Shown: positions 8,714-17,442, numbered from the stretch's first letter. The stretch is DNA of 64,000 nucleotides from Cohnella sp. CFH 77786 (GCF_019400745.1 NZ_WJIB01000001.1:186001-250000); one strand, 5' to 3'. Program-made: numbers and translations. Notes: generated by a model from the sequence alone, not told the origin.

Positions 8714-9482
8714 CCCCTTTCCCCAGCAGGTCCAAAATCTCCCGCTTCAGCTCCGTAAAGGCCGGCTCGGTCCAGACGTCGGAGCGGCGCGGGCGTCCGA
8801 AAGGCACTTCGATTTCGCGCAGCACGCGCGCTGGGGCTTTCGACAGCACGTAGATCCGGTCCGACAGCGTCAAAGCCTCTTCGATGCTGTGCGTGACGAA
8901 CAGGACGGACCGGCGCTCCGCTTCCCACATCCGCAGCAGCCAGCCCTGCATCTCCGTCCGCGTCAGCGCGTCGAGCGCGGCGAACGGCTCGTCCAGGCAC
9001 ATGAGATCGCGCGGCATGAGGAGCGCGCGCAGGAACGAAATCCGCTGCTGCATGCCGCCCGAGAGCACGCCCGGATATTCGCGCGCCACCGCCGCAAGGC
9101 CGATCCGCTCCAGCCATTCCCGTGCCGTCCGGCGGGCTTCCTCCCGGCGGACGCCGGCGATTTCGAGCGCGGACGCGATATTGTCCGTCACCGTCATCCA
9201 GGGAAACAGCGACGCCTGCTGCGGCATGTAGCTGATGAGGCCCGGAGTCCCGGTCGCCTCGCGCCCGCCGATCGATACGCGACCCAGGTCGGGAAGCTCG
9301 ATCCCCCCCACGATCCGGAACAGCGTCGACTTGCCGCTTCCGGACGGCCCGAGCAGCGTCACGAACTCCCCTTCGCGCACCCGGATCGAGACGCCGTCCA
9401 ACACGGCGAACGGCCGGCGGTCCCTTTCGTAGCTTTTGAATACGTCCGCTACTTCCAACTGAAACCGTTCTTCCCGCGTCAT
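8697..9482 (-). CDS. ABC transporter ATPase (ThiZ/SsuB-like)
   Basis: A 261-aa ATPase of the nitrate/sulfonate/thiamine-precursor importer group. It has Walker A GPSGSGKST, signature LSGGMQQR, Walker B LMCLDEPFAALD and the switch His in FVTHSIEEA. ATG 9482 overlaps the permease stop (9479-9481) in an ATGA arrangement, so the two are translationally coupled. It powers import with the permease and lipoprotein of the same operon. The TPP riboswitch upstream points to a pyrimidine (HMP or formyl-HMP) or thiamine substrate. Confidence 0.9.
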   Translation of the reverse strand: MTREERFQLEVADVFKSYERDRRPFAVLDGVSIRVREGEFVTLLGPSGSGKSTLFRIVGGIELPDLGRVSIGGREATGTPGLISYMPQQASLFPWMTVTDNIASALEIAGVRREEARRTAREWLERIGLAAVAREYPGVLSGGMQQRISFLRALLMPRDLMCLDEPFAALDALTRTEMQGWLLRMWEAERRSVLFVTHSIEEALTLSDRIYVLSKAPARVLREIEVPFGRPRRSDVWTEPAFTELKREILDLLGKGDAHAV

Positions 9483-10267
9483 TTGCGCCAACCCGCCTTT
9501 ACCGGCCGGGTACGGAGCCGCCGCCGCACGACCCCTTGCTCGAGCAGCGACGCCAGCCCGTACAGCGCCAGGCATAGCGCGACGATGCAGAGGACGGCTC
9601 CGAAGACGGCGGACGTGTCGTACCCTTTGAATTTCAACACGAGGTAATAGCCAATGCCGCGGCTGGCGCCTAGCCATTCCGCCACGATCGCGCTCGTCAC
9701 GCTGTACGTGACGGTGATCTTAAGCCCGGCGAACAGATACGGAAGCGAAGCCGGCAGCTCAAGCCGCAGCAGCATGTCCCGGCGGGAGGCCCCGATCATG
9801 GCCAAATATTCGCGCAAATGCGGCTCCGCACGTCCCAGGCCGGCCAACATCGACCAAGCCACCGGGAAGAAACAGACGAGCGTCAGTAAAATCAGCTTGG
9901 GCGTCAGGCCGAAGCCGAACCAGATCATGAGCAGAGGACCGAGCGCGATCAAAGGGACGTTCTGGGAAGCGATCACGAAAGGCGACAGCGCCGACCGGAC
10001 GAAGGGCATCAGGTGAAGCAGAATGGCGACCGCAACGCCTGCCGCCAGGCCGATCGCGACGCCCGAAAGCGCGAGCTGCAGCGTGGCGCCCAGGTGTCCG
10101 GCCAGCAGCCCCGCATCCTCCTTCATGCGGAGGGCGATCGCAGAAGGAGCGGGCAGGATCCAGGGATCGACGCGCCCGAAGTCGCAAGCCGCCTGCCACA
10201 AGGCCACGAAAACGACAAAGGCGGCGGAAGGAGGCCACACCCTCCGCCACGCCGCTTTATTTGCCAT
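9479..10267 (-). CDS. ABC transporter permease (ThiX-like)
   Basis: A 262-aa membrane protein with about six hydrophobic segments. It has the EAA-type cytoplasmic loop near residues 150-175 (EYLAMIGASRRDMLLRLELP) of the BPD_transp_1 family. It belongs to the SsuC/TauC/ThiX group of importers. Its start overlaps the end of the thiamine-binding protein gene by 11 bp, and its stop overlaps the ATPase start by 4 bp. Position inside the TPP-riboswitch operon supports thiamine-precursor import. Confidence 0.88.
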   Translation of the reverse strand: MANKAAWRRVWPPSAAFVVFVALWQAACDFGRVDPWILPAPSAIALRMKEDAGLLAGHLGATLQLALSGVAIGLAAGVAVAILLHLMPFVRSALSPFVIASQNVPLIALGPLLMIWFGFGLTPKLILLTLVCFFPVAWSMLAGLGRAEPHLREYLAMIGASRRDMLLRLELPASLPYLFAGLKITVTYSVTSAIVAEWLGASRGIGYYLVLKFKGYDTSAVFGAVLCIVALCLALYGLASLLEQGVVRRRLRTRPVKAGWRK

Positions 10268-10556
10268 CGGGATACTTCTCCAGCAGCCGTTCCATCGAGG
10301 CGTTCGGGCCGCCGACCAGCAGTTTGACCTGGGACATGACCGACGGGCAGCCCATCTCGAACATCGCTTCGTTCATCCGCTTCAGAATGCCGAGCAGTTC
10401 GTCGAACTCCCCTTCCATCGTCGTCTCCAGGGGCCCGACGCGGTAATTCACGCCGGACGCCTTGATGACCTCGATCGCGCGGTCGACATAGGGAATGACG
10501 TCCTCCCCGTTCGGCGTTTTCGGTATGATTTGGACGCTGAGCAGCGCTTGCGCCAT
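10257..10556 (-). CDS. Small thiamine-binding protein of the MTH1187/YkoF family
   Basis: A 99-aa soluble protein that matches the thiamine-binding ferredoxin-like family: QALLSVQIIPKT at the start, YRVGPLETTMEGEFDELL in the middle, and SQVKLLVGG near the end. Family members bind thiamine or its pyrimidine part in the cytoplasm and often accompany thiamine transporters. Here it sits between the substrate-binding lipoprotein and the permease, overlapping the latter by 11 bp. It may hold incoming ligand or sense it; the exact role is inference. Confidence 0.85.
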   Translation of the reverse strand: MAQALLSVQIIPKTPNGEDVIPYVDRAIEVIKASGVNYRVGPLETTMEGEFDELLGILKRMNEAMFEMGCPSVMSQVKLLVGGPNASMERLLEKYPDGK

Positions 10557-10594
10557 GCGGATCCTCTCCTTCCGCCGGACTGGCCGGCCTCGCC

Positions 10595-11680
10595 TTATTT
10601 CGGCAGGAATTCGTTCGTGAACATGGCGTCGAAATCAAGCTTCTTCTTCATGATGCCATGGCTCGTCATCCAGTCCGCATACCCTTCCCACACTTCCTTC
10701 TTCTGTTCGCCCCAGCGCGGCGCGTCGTCCTGATAGCGCGGGCTCAGCCATTTCTGGCTGGCGCGAACGAGGTCCGCGTTCAGCTCCGGCACCGCCTTGA
10801 TCAGCACTTCCGCCGCGTCGTCCGGATGGTCGATCGCGTACTTGTAGCCTTCCGCCGCCCCTTCCACGAACGCGCGGACGACGTCCGGCTTGCCTTGGAT
10901 CATTTTCTCGCTTGTCATGAGCAGCGGCGTGTAGTAATCGAGCCGTTTGTCAAAGTCTTTCATCCAAACGATGTTGAGCGGCTCTTTGCGGACGTCGGTC
11001 GCTTCTACGCCGGTCCAAGCGTAATAGATCCAGGCGAAGTCGATGTCGCGCTTCACGGCCGTGAAATAGTCCGCCGTACCGATGTTGACGATCTTCACCT
11101 TGGAAGGATCGGCGCCTTGGTCTTTCATCAGCGTCTCGATCACGGCCTGCTCCACCGGCGACCCCCAGCCTCCGTAGGTTTTGCCCTCGAAGTCCTTGGG
11201 AGACTTGATGTTCTTGGAGACCGGCGATGCGAAGCCCGACGTGTTGTGCTGGATGATCGCCGCCAGGGACACGAGCGGAACGCCGTTCTCGCGACCGAGC
11301 GTCAAGTCTTCCTGGTAGCCGACGCCGAATTCCGCCGCCCCGCTGGCCACCGTCTGGCTCGCGCCGGTTTCCGGAGGCTGCACGATTTCGACCTTGAGGC
11401 CGCGTTTCTCCCAGAACCCCTTGTCCCGCGCGACGTACAGACCGGTATGGTTCGTGTTCGGCGTCCAGTCGAGCACCACTTTCACTTCCGTCAGCGGCTT
11501 GGCGGATTCCGCCGGAGCCGAAGCCGAAGGAGATGGCGCCTGGGATGCCGACGGCGACGCCGATGACGAGGGAGAAGCACCCCCGTTCGAACCGCCTTTG
11601 TCCCCGCAGCCTGTCAGAAGCAGCAACCCCGCGAGCACTCCGGCACCCGCCATTTTCCACGTTTTGAAACTTCCCTTCAT
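10595..11680 (-). CDS. ABC substrate-binding lipoprotein (ThiY/NMT1-like)
   Basis: A 361-aa lipoprotein. The signal peptide ends at a lipobox LLLLTGCG near residue 22, followed by a long Ser/Pro/Ala linker. The mature part resembles NMT1/THI5-like pyrimidine-binding proteins: VKVVLDWTPNTNHTGLYVA, GVGYQEDLTLGRENGVP, and the Trp/Tyr-rich FAWIYYAWTG. ATG 11680 is chosen because the signal peptide starts there; the longer frame upstream runs into the terminator. It is the first gene after the TPP riboswitch, and its homologues bind formyl-aminopyrimidine or HMP. Confidence 0.88.
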   Translation of the reverse strand: MKGSFKTWKMAGAGVLAGLLLLTGCGDKGGSNGGASPSSSASPSASQAPSPSASAPAESAKPLTEVKVVLDWTPNTNHTGLYVARDKGFWEKRGLKVEIVQPPETGASQTVASGAAEFGVGYQEDLTLGRENGVPLVSLAAIIQHNTSGFASPVSKNIKSPKDFEGKTYGGWGSPVEQAVIETLMKDQGADPSKVKIVNIGTADYFTAVKRDIDFAWIYYAWTGVEATDVRKEPLNIVWMKDFDKRLDYYTPLLMTSEKMIQGKPDVVRAFVEGAAEGYKYAIDHPDDAAEVLIKAVPELNADLVRASQKWLSPRYQDDAPRWGEQKKEVWEGYADWMTSHGIMKKKLDFDAMFTNEFLPK

Positions 11681-11744
11681 CTTGCTCTCCCTCTCTTGTC
11701 TCATCTCGCTCGACGCGGATTCGCGAAGAAAGGTCCGGCGCAAC

Positions 11745-11776
11745 CAAAAAAACGCCCCCCGATTCCGGAGGGCGTC
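11745..11776 (-). terminator. Attenuator terminator of the TPP riboswitch
   Basis: On the minus strand GACGCCCTCCGG pairs with the GGGGGGCGT side and is followed by TTTTTTT. It lies between the TPP aptamer and the lipoprotein gene, so TPP binding is expected to stop transcription here. Confidence 0.88.
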
Positions 11777-11829
11777 CACAAACAAACATGAACCTGCGCG
11801 AAAGCAGCCATGGGGCCGCTCGCTCCCGC

Positions 11830-11925
11830 CTTCCTACGCTGGTGCTAACCAGATCAGGTGATAAGGGTCTGCATCGATCGGGATGCACTCTCAGCCGGCC
11901 GTAGCTCCAGCTCCCCCGGGGCTTA
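11830..11925 (-). promoter_or_regulatory. TPP (THI-box) riboswitch
   Basis: Reading the minus strand from about 11925, the hallmark TPP aptamer segments occur in order: a GC-rich P1/P2 strand, GCTGAGAGTGC, ACCCTT, and then ACCTGATCTGG with GCACCAGCGTAGGAAG. These are the conserved parts of the thiamine pyrophosphate aptamer. It precedes the transporter operon at 7910-11680 and, with the terminator at 11745-11776, should turn it off when TPP is plentiful. Confidence 0.97.
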
Positions 11926-11956
11926 TGGAAATGTCGTAACCTTTCTTGCACTTCCC

Positions 11957-11984
11957 ATTATAGCAAAGGTTTCTCCGATGTCTA
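11957..11984 (-). promoter_or_regulatory. SigA-type promoter for the TPP riboswitch operon
   Basis: On the minus strand TAGACA (11979-11984), 16 nt spacer, TATAAT (11957-11962), about 30 bp ahead of the aptamer. The -10 is perfect and the -35 has four of six bases. Confidence 0.7.
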
Positions 11985-12047
11985 CCTTTTCGTCATGCCC
12001 TCAACCCGGACAAGTCCGCCATTGCAACAACCCGGAGTGAGAAAGGG

Positions 12048-12929
12048 TTAGCTTTCCGCGCCTAACGTTGCCAGAATGGCGTCGATCCGTTCGATATCGG
12101 AAGCAAATTGCGGGTAGCCCGCGACGCGGGAGCGATAGGCATGAAGGGCCGCTTGAAACGATTCGTCGGTCGCCAGGAACCCGTCTTCCCTTGAAGCGAT
12201 CATCATATCCAACCAGTCCGAGAACGCGCTCCAGCCGACGAGATTGTTATTTTGAAGGGGGTGCAGCCGAAAATAGCTTAACGCTTCCGGAATATACACC
12301 GCTTTTCCTTTGGACAGCAAATTCAGCCAGGCCGCCATATCGGTCAGAAGGGAATACGGTTTCCCTTTGTAAAGGCCGAATGGTTCGCCGAGATCGTTCT
12401 TTCGGAATAACGCGGTCGTCGGCTCGCCGATCACGTTGAGACACTTGGTCAAAGCGATATCCGCGAGCGTTTTGCCGTCCATGATCCTGGTTTCGCCAAA
12501 GAGCTTCGCCGTTGCATACATCGGCGGAAGCCATTCGCCGGCTTCATTGATCGTCTGGCGGTAAGAGGTCACGAGCGCAATGTTTTCGAATTCCTCGAAG
12601 AAATACATCATTTTCTTGATTTTATCCGGATGAAAGACGTCGTCGTCCATCAAATAATTGATATACTCGCCCGATGCCAAATCGAAGCACTTATGCCAAT
12701 TTCCCAGAGACAGGGTTTTCCCGTTTTTATGGTACTGAATCTGAGGATGGCTGCGCAAATAAGGTTCCAGCATGTTTTGCACATCATCGTTGGTGCTGTC
12801 GTCGCAAATAATGATTTCGATATTCGGGTAGGTCTGTTCCAACACGCTGTCGAGGGCGATGGACAGCATGCGCGGCCGATTGTACGCCGGAATGACGACA
12901 CTAACCATTGGAGCTTCCAGGGATAACAC
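12048..12929 (-). CDS. Family 2 glycosyltransferase
   Basis: A 293-aa inverting GT-A glycosyltransferase. The nucleotide-sugar binding start is VSVVIPAYNRPRMLSIALDS, the acceptor strand is IEIIICDDSTND, and the metal-binding acidic motif is YLMDDDV near residue 95. A family-typical DMAAWLNLL helix with its acidic residue lies near 200. It is the last gene of the minus-strand glycan operon, 4 bp after the aminotransferase stop. It probably adds a sugar to a surface glycan; donor and acceptor are unknown. ATG 12908 (MVSVVIPAYN) is an alternative start. Confidence 0.88.
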   Translation of the reverse strand: MLSLEAPMVSVVIPAYNRPRMLSIALDSVLEQTYPNIEIIICDDSTNDDVQNMLEPYLRSHPQIQYHKNGKTLSLGNWHKCFDLASGEYINYLMDDDVFHPDKIKKMMYFFEEFENIALVTSYRQTINEAGEWLPPMYATAKLFGETRIMDGKTLADIALTKCLNVIGEPTTALFRKNDLGEPFGLYKGKPYSLLTDMAAWLNLLSKGKAVYIPEALSYFRLHPLQNNNLVGWSAFSDWLDMMIASREDGFLATDESFQAALHAYRSRVAGYPQFASDIERIDAILATLGAES

Positions 12930-12933
12930 CGCC

Positions 12934-14079
12934 TTATTCGGAAATTCCTTTCTCCAGGTAAAACCGCCTGATCAGTCTGACGACGCGGCGAATGTGCCCG
13001 ACCTTCATCCCGCTGTATAACGGCAGGCGGACCAGCCGCTCGCTTTCCCGCGTCGTATGGCGGTCAACCCCATGAAAACGGCCATACGCTTTGCCCGCGA
13101 CGGACGAATGAAGCGGGACATAATGGAAGGTGCTGTAAACGCCATTCTCCTTCAAATGCGCAATCAACCGGGTACGTTCTTCCAAATCGCGGGTTTTCAC
13201 GAAGAAGATATGAGCATTGTGCCGACAATCCTCCGGGACGCTCAGCCGCTCCAACCGCTTTGAGCACGGCATCCCTCGCAATTCTTCTTCATACCGGCGC
13301 CAGCTGTCCATCCTGTCCGACAACAGTTCCTCCGCAGCCAGCAGCTGTGCGTACAGAAAGGCAGCGTTGATGTCGCTCAGCAAATACGAGGAGCCTACGT
13401 CCTCCCAGGAATATTTGTCCACTTCTCCGCGAAAAAACCGGCTCCGGTTCGTCCCTTTCTCCCGGATGATTTCCGCCCGCTCTATGAAACGGGGATCGTT
13501 GACGAACAATGCGCCGCCTTCTCCGCAGTGGATGTTCTTCGTCTCATGGAAGCTGATGCAGCCCAAATGGCCGATCGTGCCGAGCGGCCTGTCCCGGTAA
13601 TACCCCAGCAGCCCCTGCGCCGCATCTTCGATGACGATCAGCCCGTGCCGCTCCGCCACCTTCATGACGACCGCCATGTCGCAGCCGACGCCGGCATAAT
13701 GAACCGGCACGATGGCTTTTGTCCTGGGCGTAACGGCTTCCTCAAGCAAGTTCTCGTCCAGGTTCATCGTATCCGGCCGGATGTCGACGAACACGATGCG
13801 GGCGCCCCGCAGCGCGAACGCGTTCGCGGTGGATACGAACGTATAGGAGGGCATGATCACTTCGTCTCCGGGACCGATGCCGGCGAGCATCGCCGCCATC
13901 TCCAACGCATGGGTGCAGGAGGTCGTCAGCAAGGCTTTCCGAGTCCCGGTCGTCCGCTCCAGCCACTGCGAACAGCGGAGGGAGAACGGACCGTCTCCCG
14001 CCAACCGATTCGCTTTCATCGCTTCGCGGATGAACGTGATTTCCTTTCCGGTTACCGCCGGTTTATTAAAGGGGATCAT
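12934..14079 (-). CDS. rffA: DegT/DnrJ/EryC1 aminotransferase, WecE/RffA-like (TDP-4-keto-6-deoxyhexose transaminase)
   Basis: A 381-aa PLP enzyme that aminates nucleotide-linked 4-keto-sugars. The N-terminal region strongly resembles WecE/RffA (GDGPFSLRCSQWLERTTG, then KALLTTSCTHALEMAAML). The PLP Lys is in SFHETKNIHCGEGGAL, with the cofactor-binding Asp in VIEDAAQG. It should yield a dTDP-4-amino-4,6-dideoxy sugar. No sugar dehydratase is seen in the window, so the 4-keto substrate must be made elsewhere. It lies 8 bp after the RraA-like gene in the glycan operon. Confidence 0.88.
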   Translation of the reverse strand: MIPFNKPAVTGKEITFIREAMKANRLAGDGPFSLRCSQWLERTTGTRKALLTTSCTHALEMAAMLAGIGPGDEVIMPSYTFVSTANAFALRGARIVFVDIRPDTMNLDENLLEEAVTPRTKAIVPVHYAGVGCDMAVVMKVAERHGLIVIEDAAQGLLGYYRDRPLGTIGHLGCISFHETKNIHCGEGGALFVNDPRFIERAEIIREKGTNRSRFFRGEVDKYSWEDVGSSYLLSDINAAFLYAQLLAAEELLSDRMDSWRRYEEELRGMPCSKRLERLSVPEDCRHNAHIFFVKTRDLEERTRLIAHLKENGVYSTFHYVPLHSSVAGKAYGRFHGVDRHTTRESERLVRLPLYSGMKVGHIRRVVRLIRRFYLEKGISE

Positions 14080-14086
14080 CGCCGGC

Positions 14087-14728
14087 TCACGATTCCGAAC
14101 GCAAATATTTTTTGAGGCATACGGTCTCGAACGTGCTCATTTTCTTTCGGTCGATGCATTCGAACCAAATATCTTCCTGCTCTTCGATCCATTCGAGTTT
14201 GCTCAGCAGGTTCTCGTTCATTTGATCTTTCGGCACGATCACGACTCCCGTATCGTCGCAGACGGCGATCGTGTTCGCGTAGGTTTCCCTCCGCTCCCTT
14301 ACGAACGAAGCGTCAAGCGGTTGCGTGGGCTTATCGTTGGAACAGCCGATCGGATTAAAGCCCGTGCACCAAACCGGCCAGTTCTCCTTCATGATCCTCG
14401 GCACGTCGCGCACTTTGCCGGTGACGACGACGGCGGCGGCTTGCCGGTACAGAAACAGGTATTTGCACACGAGCTCCCCGAAGACGGCTTTGTCATCGCA
14501 ATCGATCGCTTCTACGAACACGACGTCTCCTTCTTCGACATCCTGGATTTGTTCGTGCACATTCCAGTTGGTCCCGCCGAACGCGCAAGTCCAGAACACT
14601 TTGCCGACCCTGAAATGCCCCCTGTTGACAGCCGACACGCCTTGCACCCCTCCCCGCTTGCCCAAGCAATCGGCCAATTCCGTGGAGGATACGCGGTTTC
14701 GTTTGATATAATCGATCATTTTCTCCAT
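14087..14728 (-). CDS. RraA-like (HMG/CHA aldolase superfamily) protein
   Basis: A 213-aa protein of the RraA / 4-hydroxy-4-methyl-2-oxoglutarate aldolase superfamily. Visible motifs are DVVFVEAIDCDDKAVFGELV (the GEL turn near residue 80) and GKVRDVPRI near residue 105, with the conserved Arg-Asp that binds metal and oxoacid. Catalytic members cleave or make hydroxy-oxo acids; others have no known activity. ATG 14728 (MEKMIDYIKRN) begins 5 bp after the methyltransferase stop; the ribosome site is weak. Its place in a glycan operon is unusual; it might supply an acyl side chain for an amino sugar, which is inference. Confidence 0.75.
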   Translation of the reverse strand: MEKMIDYIKRNRVSSTELADCLGKRGGVQGVSAVNRGHFRVGKVFWTCAFGGTNWNVHEQIQDVEEGDVVFVEAIDCDDKAVFGELVCKYLFLYRQAAAVVVTGKVRDVPRIMKENWPVWCTGFNPIGCSNDKPTQPLDASFVRERRETYANTIAVCDDTGVVIVPKDQMNENLLSKLEWIEEQEDIWFECIDRKKMSTFETVCLKKYLRSES

Positions 14729-14733
14729 TCGAT

Positions 14734-15429
14734 TCACGCTCCGTCTGTCAGAGTAGGCCGGTTCAACCGATTGAACAGCGTGTTTTCCCGCGAATAGGAA
14801 TCGTCTTTGAACACGATTAACGCAAATTCGAAAGGCATGTAATCGTTGCGCAGGACGACGTTCCGGGACAGCCGGTACGCATAAGAGAGAATGCGTTCGG
14901 GACTGCTGTGGTACGTATGCGGAAGGGTGTACTCCACCTTGTCCGACAGATAGTCGAAGGCCATGCCGATGTCGCATAGCTGAAACGCTTTTTCCATGCA
15001 GGTGCGAATAAACAGCTCATTGTCGCCATATTGGAACCGGTGATTGAACATGCCGGAGGACAGGACATAATCGAAACGGCGGTCGAAGCTTGCCGACAGA
15101 AAATCGCCCGCCATGAACCGGATATGGGGTTCGGGGTATTTCTCCCGGCCCGTTGCGACCAACTCTTCGACCAGATCGATGCCCAAATACGTATAATTCG
15201 TGCATTTCTTCCTCAGAACCCGGTTCAAATCGCCGAAACCGCAGCCGACATCCAGAATCGAAGCGTTGTTCAGATCGAACAGCGAGGTCAGGCAATCGAA
15301 ACGTACCTCCTGCTTGCCTTTGTCCCATCCGAGCGTGCGCGGAGAATAGCCGAACTGACGAAACCGGTCCTGATAGCGGCGAATGGTCTGCTCGTGATCT
15401 TGCCGCATGCCTTCGTATTCGTCGTTCAC
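14734..15429 (-). CDS. Class I SAM-dependent methyltransferase
   Basis: About 231 aa. SAM motif I is ILDVGCGFGDLNRVL near residue 55, followed by YLGIDLVEELV, and by FDYVLSSGMFNHR as the post-I/motif II region. No ATG fits well, so a GTG start is used: 15429 has GGAG 8 nt upstream, while GTG 15435 overlaps the previous stop as GTGA. It overlaps or touches the amidohydrolase gene and is part of the same operon. Probably a sugar or small-molecule methyltransferase; the target is unknown. Confidence 0.82.
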   Translation of the reverse strand: MNDEYEGMRQDHEQTIRRYQDRFRQFGYSPRTLGWDKGKQEVRFDCLTSLFDLNNASILDVGCGFGDLNRVLRKKCTNYTYLGIDLVEELVATGREKYPEPHIRFMAGDFLSASFDRRFDYVLSSGMFNHRFQYGDNELFIRTCMEKAFQLCDIGMAFDYLSDKVEYTLPHTYHSSPERILSYAYRLSRNVVLRNDYMPFEFALIVFKDDSYSRENTLFNRLNRPTLTDGA

Positions 15430-15431
15430 CT

Positions 15432-16223
15432 TCACCACTCCGTAACGTATCGGGATAAATTTCGGTATGCGATGTTTTCCCGCTGCGAGGAAGTCGCGCC
15501 TGCGGACAAGGCTTCGAATCTTCCGCGCATCGTATGAAGATCGAATTCCGGACTGTCCGAACCGATGCAGATGCGCCGGTCGAATCTCCGGAAAGCATAT
15601 TGAATATCGAGATCCAGGGAGCTTGCTTCGTATTTGCACAACGTAAACGACAAATCCAGCAGAACGTCGGGATACGCTCTCGCGATTTCGATCGTTTCCA
15701 GCAACCGTACCGTCCCGCCATGAAGCAGGACAAGCTTGCAGCCCTTCACCCGTTCGAGCAGTTCCTCCAGGTATTCGAACCGATGCTTCGCTTGCCCCCC
15801 GCAGAAGTAGGTACAGACCATGGGTAAGATTCGACGGCGGTTCGCTTCCGCGATCAGACCGGCGATCCGGGGGTCGGTTAGCGGCACCCCTAGACGCCTG
15901 GGGTGAATTTTGACCCCAACGTATCCGAGCCGCTTCAATTCCGTGATGAGGCCGGTTCGAACGCCATCAGGATCGAGGTCGTCGGACGCGATGCCGGCAA
16001 CGGGATACAACGCGTCCGAATGTTGGCGGACCCAGGCGGCGTAATTCGCCGGGTCGTAACCTCCGATTCCGGGCATGCCGACCGCGAACGCCCACTGCAC
16101 ATTCGTTTCCGCCATGCTTTGCAAGAGATCGGTCAAGGAATTGGGTCCGCTTCCGGAACCGGGAATCCATTCGCCGCTTGGGGTCGGATGCGTCAAACTG
16201 TCGAAGATCGGAATCTCAGGCAT
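15432..16223 (-). CDS. Amidohydrolase-2 family TIM-barrel protein
   Basis: A 263-aa protein. It starts IPIFDSLTHPTPSGEW, a degenerate version of the usual DxHxH metal site (here D-x-x-x-H). Later landmarks are GVKIHPRRLG, KLVLLHGGT, and RICIGSDSPEFD with the conserved Asp. This fits the amidohydrolase_2 (ACMSD-like) family, which performs hydrolysis or decarboxylation. The weakened first metal motif leaves catalysis uncertain. It overlaps the ATP-grasp gene by 8 bp, so the two are probably coupled. Confidence 0.78.
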   Translation of the reverse strand: MPEIPIFDSLTHPTPSGEWIPGSGSGPNSLTDLLQSMAETNVQWAFAVGMPGIGGYDPANYAAWVRQHSDALYPVAGIASDDLDPDGVRTGLITELKRLGYVGVKIHPRRLGVPLTDPRIAGLIAEANRRRILPMVCTYFCGGQAKHRFEYLEELLERVKGCKLVLLHGGTVRLLETIEIARAYPDVLLDLSFTLCKYEASSLDLDIQYAFRRFDRRICIGSDSPEFDLHTMRGRFEALSAGATSSQRENIAYRNLSRYVTEW

Positions 16224-17442
16224 AACGGACCTCCAGCATGCTTCGGATCATGGAAGCTCGGGAGCGGACTTCCGCCTCGTCTTGGCCCGTGGCGAGAAAA
16301 TACCCTGCCCGTGAACCGTCATCCCGGGGAACGGCGACCCGGTCGCCGGAACGGACCGACAAGCCGGCATCCAGAACAAACGGCAGGCTGCGGATGGCCT
16401 CCATACCCGTGATTTGAGCAATCGTTCCCTCCGGCAGAAGGAAGAAGCCCAGTATCGCCGCAAGACGCGGCCGCGGGATTGGCATCCGCGGCAGAGCGCC
16501 GACAGGCTCGCCGAGCGCCATGCGGATCAAGAGCTCTTGTGCATCTACGCCGCTCACGGCCGGTACGATATGGGAGGAGATCTTCGTGCCGCCGCCGCGT
16601 GCCGCCGCTTCAATCAAGTAAAACCGGCCTTGATCGATTTTGTATTCCGCATGCGTGATGCCGAACGGCAGCTTCATCGCTTCGATCATCCGGTTGTGGG
16701 TTTCCATCACTTTCTCGTAATCGATTTCGGGATCGTCCCCCGTGTACAGCAGTTCGCTTGCAATCGTCCGTTCCGCATTCAAATGCTTCTTGCGGGAAAC
16801 GGCCAGCGTCGTATGCGACCCGCCGATCGCAAGACCTTCCATCGTGATCTCGAAACCGCCGATATATCGTTCCGCCAGGATCGGCCTTCCGCCCGCATGA
16901 AGGAGAGTGTCCGCGTACAGCTCAGGCAAATCCGCGACGGAGGCAACTTTCTTTACCCCCCGGGAAGCTTGGCTGGAGACCGGCTTCAGAATGATCGGAA
17001 GTCCGTTCTCGCCGATGAAATCTTTCACGTCTTCCATCGTCCGGCAAAGCCGAAACGGCGGACAAGGAAAACCGTGCTCCAGACAAAATTGCCTCATCCG
17101 GGATTTGTCGGTAAACAATCCGGCGATATCCGTGCCGATCCCCGGCAGCCCGCTTCTCTCGCAAAGCCGGGCCACCGTCGGCACCGCGATGTCGGTTTGG
17201 TCCGTGACGATCGCGTCTGGCCGGAACCGCTGCGAGATTCGCTCGTGCGCCGCGACGTCTTTGACGTCGGCCAGTTCGTGGAAGTCCGCATAGGCAAAAC
17301 CGGGAGAATCCGGATACGGATTCGTGCACAGAACGGTCAGCCCCATATCCTTGGCTTTGCGGATGAGCGGCACTTGCCATTCTCCGCCCCCGACAACCAT
17401 GACTTTGGCGGGTTTTGTCACGGCCCTGCACCGCCGTACCAT
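16216..17442 (-). CDS. ATP-grasp ligase family protein
   Basis: A 408-aa enzyme of the carbamoyl-phosphate synthase L/PurK-like ATP-grasp fold. Residues 1-110 form a Rossmann-like preATP-grasp domain (KVMVVGGGEWQVPLIRKAK). The ATP-binding part has LPIILKPVSSQASRGVKKV, and the metal-binding end is YLIEAAARGGGTKISSHIVP. Such enzymes join a carboxylate to an amine or similar nucleophile. ATG 17442 follows GAGG by 5 nt and removes an upstream stretch that looks non-coding; ATG 17559 is the longest option. First gene of the minus-strand glycan operon. Substrates unknown; forming an amide on an amino sugar would fit the neighbouring aminotransferase. Confidence 0.82.
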   Translation of the reverse strand: MVRRCRAVTKPAKVMVVGGGEWQVPLIRKAKDMGLTVLCTNPYPDSPGFAYADFHELADVKDVAAHERISQRFRPDAIVTDQTDIAVPTVARLCERSGLPGIGTDIAGLFTDKSRMRQFCLEHGFPCPPFRLCRTMEDVKDFIGENGLPIILKPVSSQASRGVKKVASVADLPELYADTLLHAGGRPILAERYIGGFEITMEGLAIGGSHTTLAVSRKKHLNAERTIASELLYTGDDPEIDYEKVMETHNRMIEAMKLPFGITHAEYKIDQGRFYLIEAAARGGGTKISSHIVPAVSGVDAQELLIRMALGEPVGALPRMPIPRPRLAAILGFFLLPEGTIAQITGMEAIRSLPFVLDAGLSVRSGDRVAVPRDDGSRAGYFLATGQDEAEVRSRASMIRSMLEVRYA

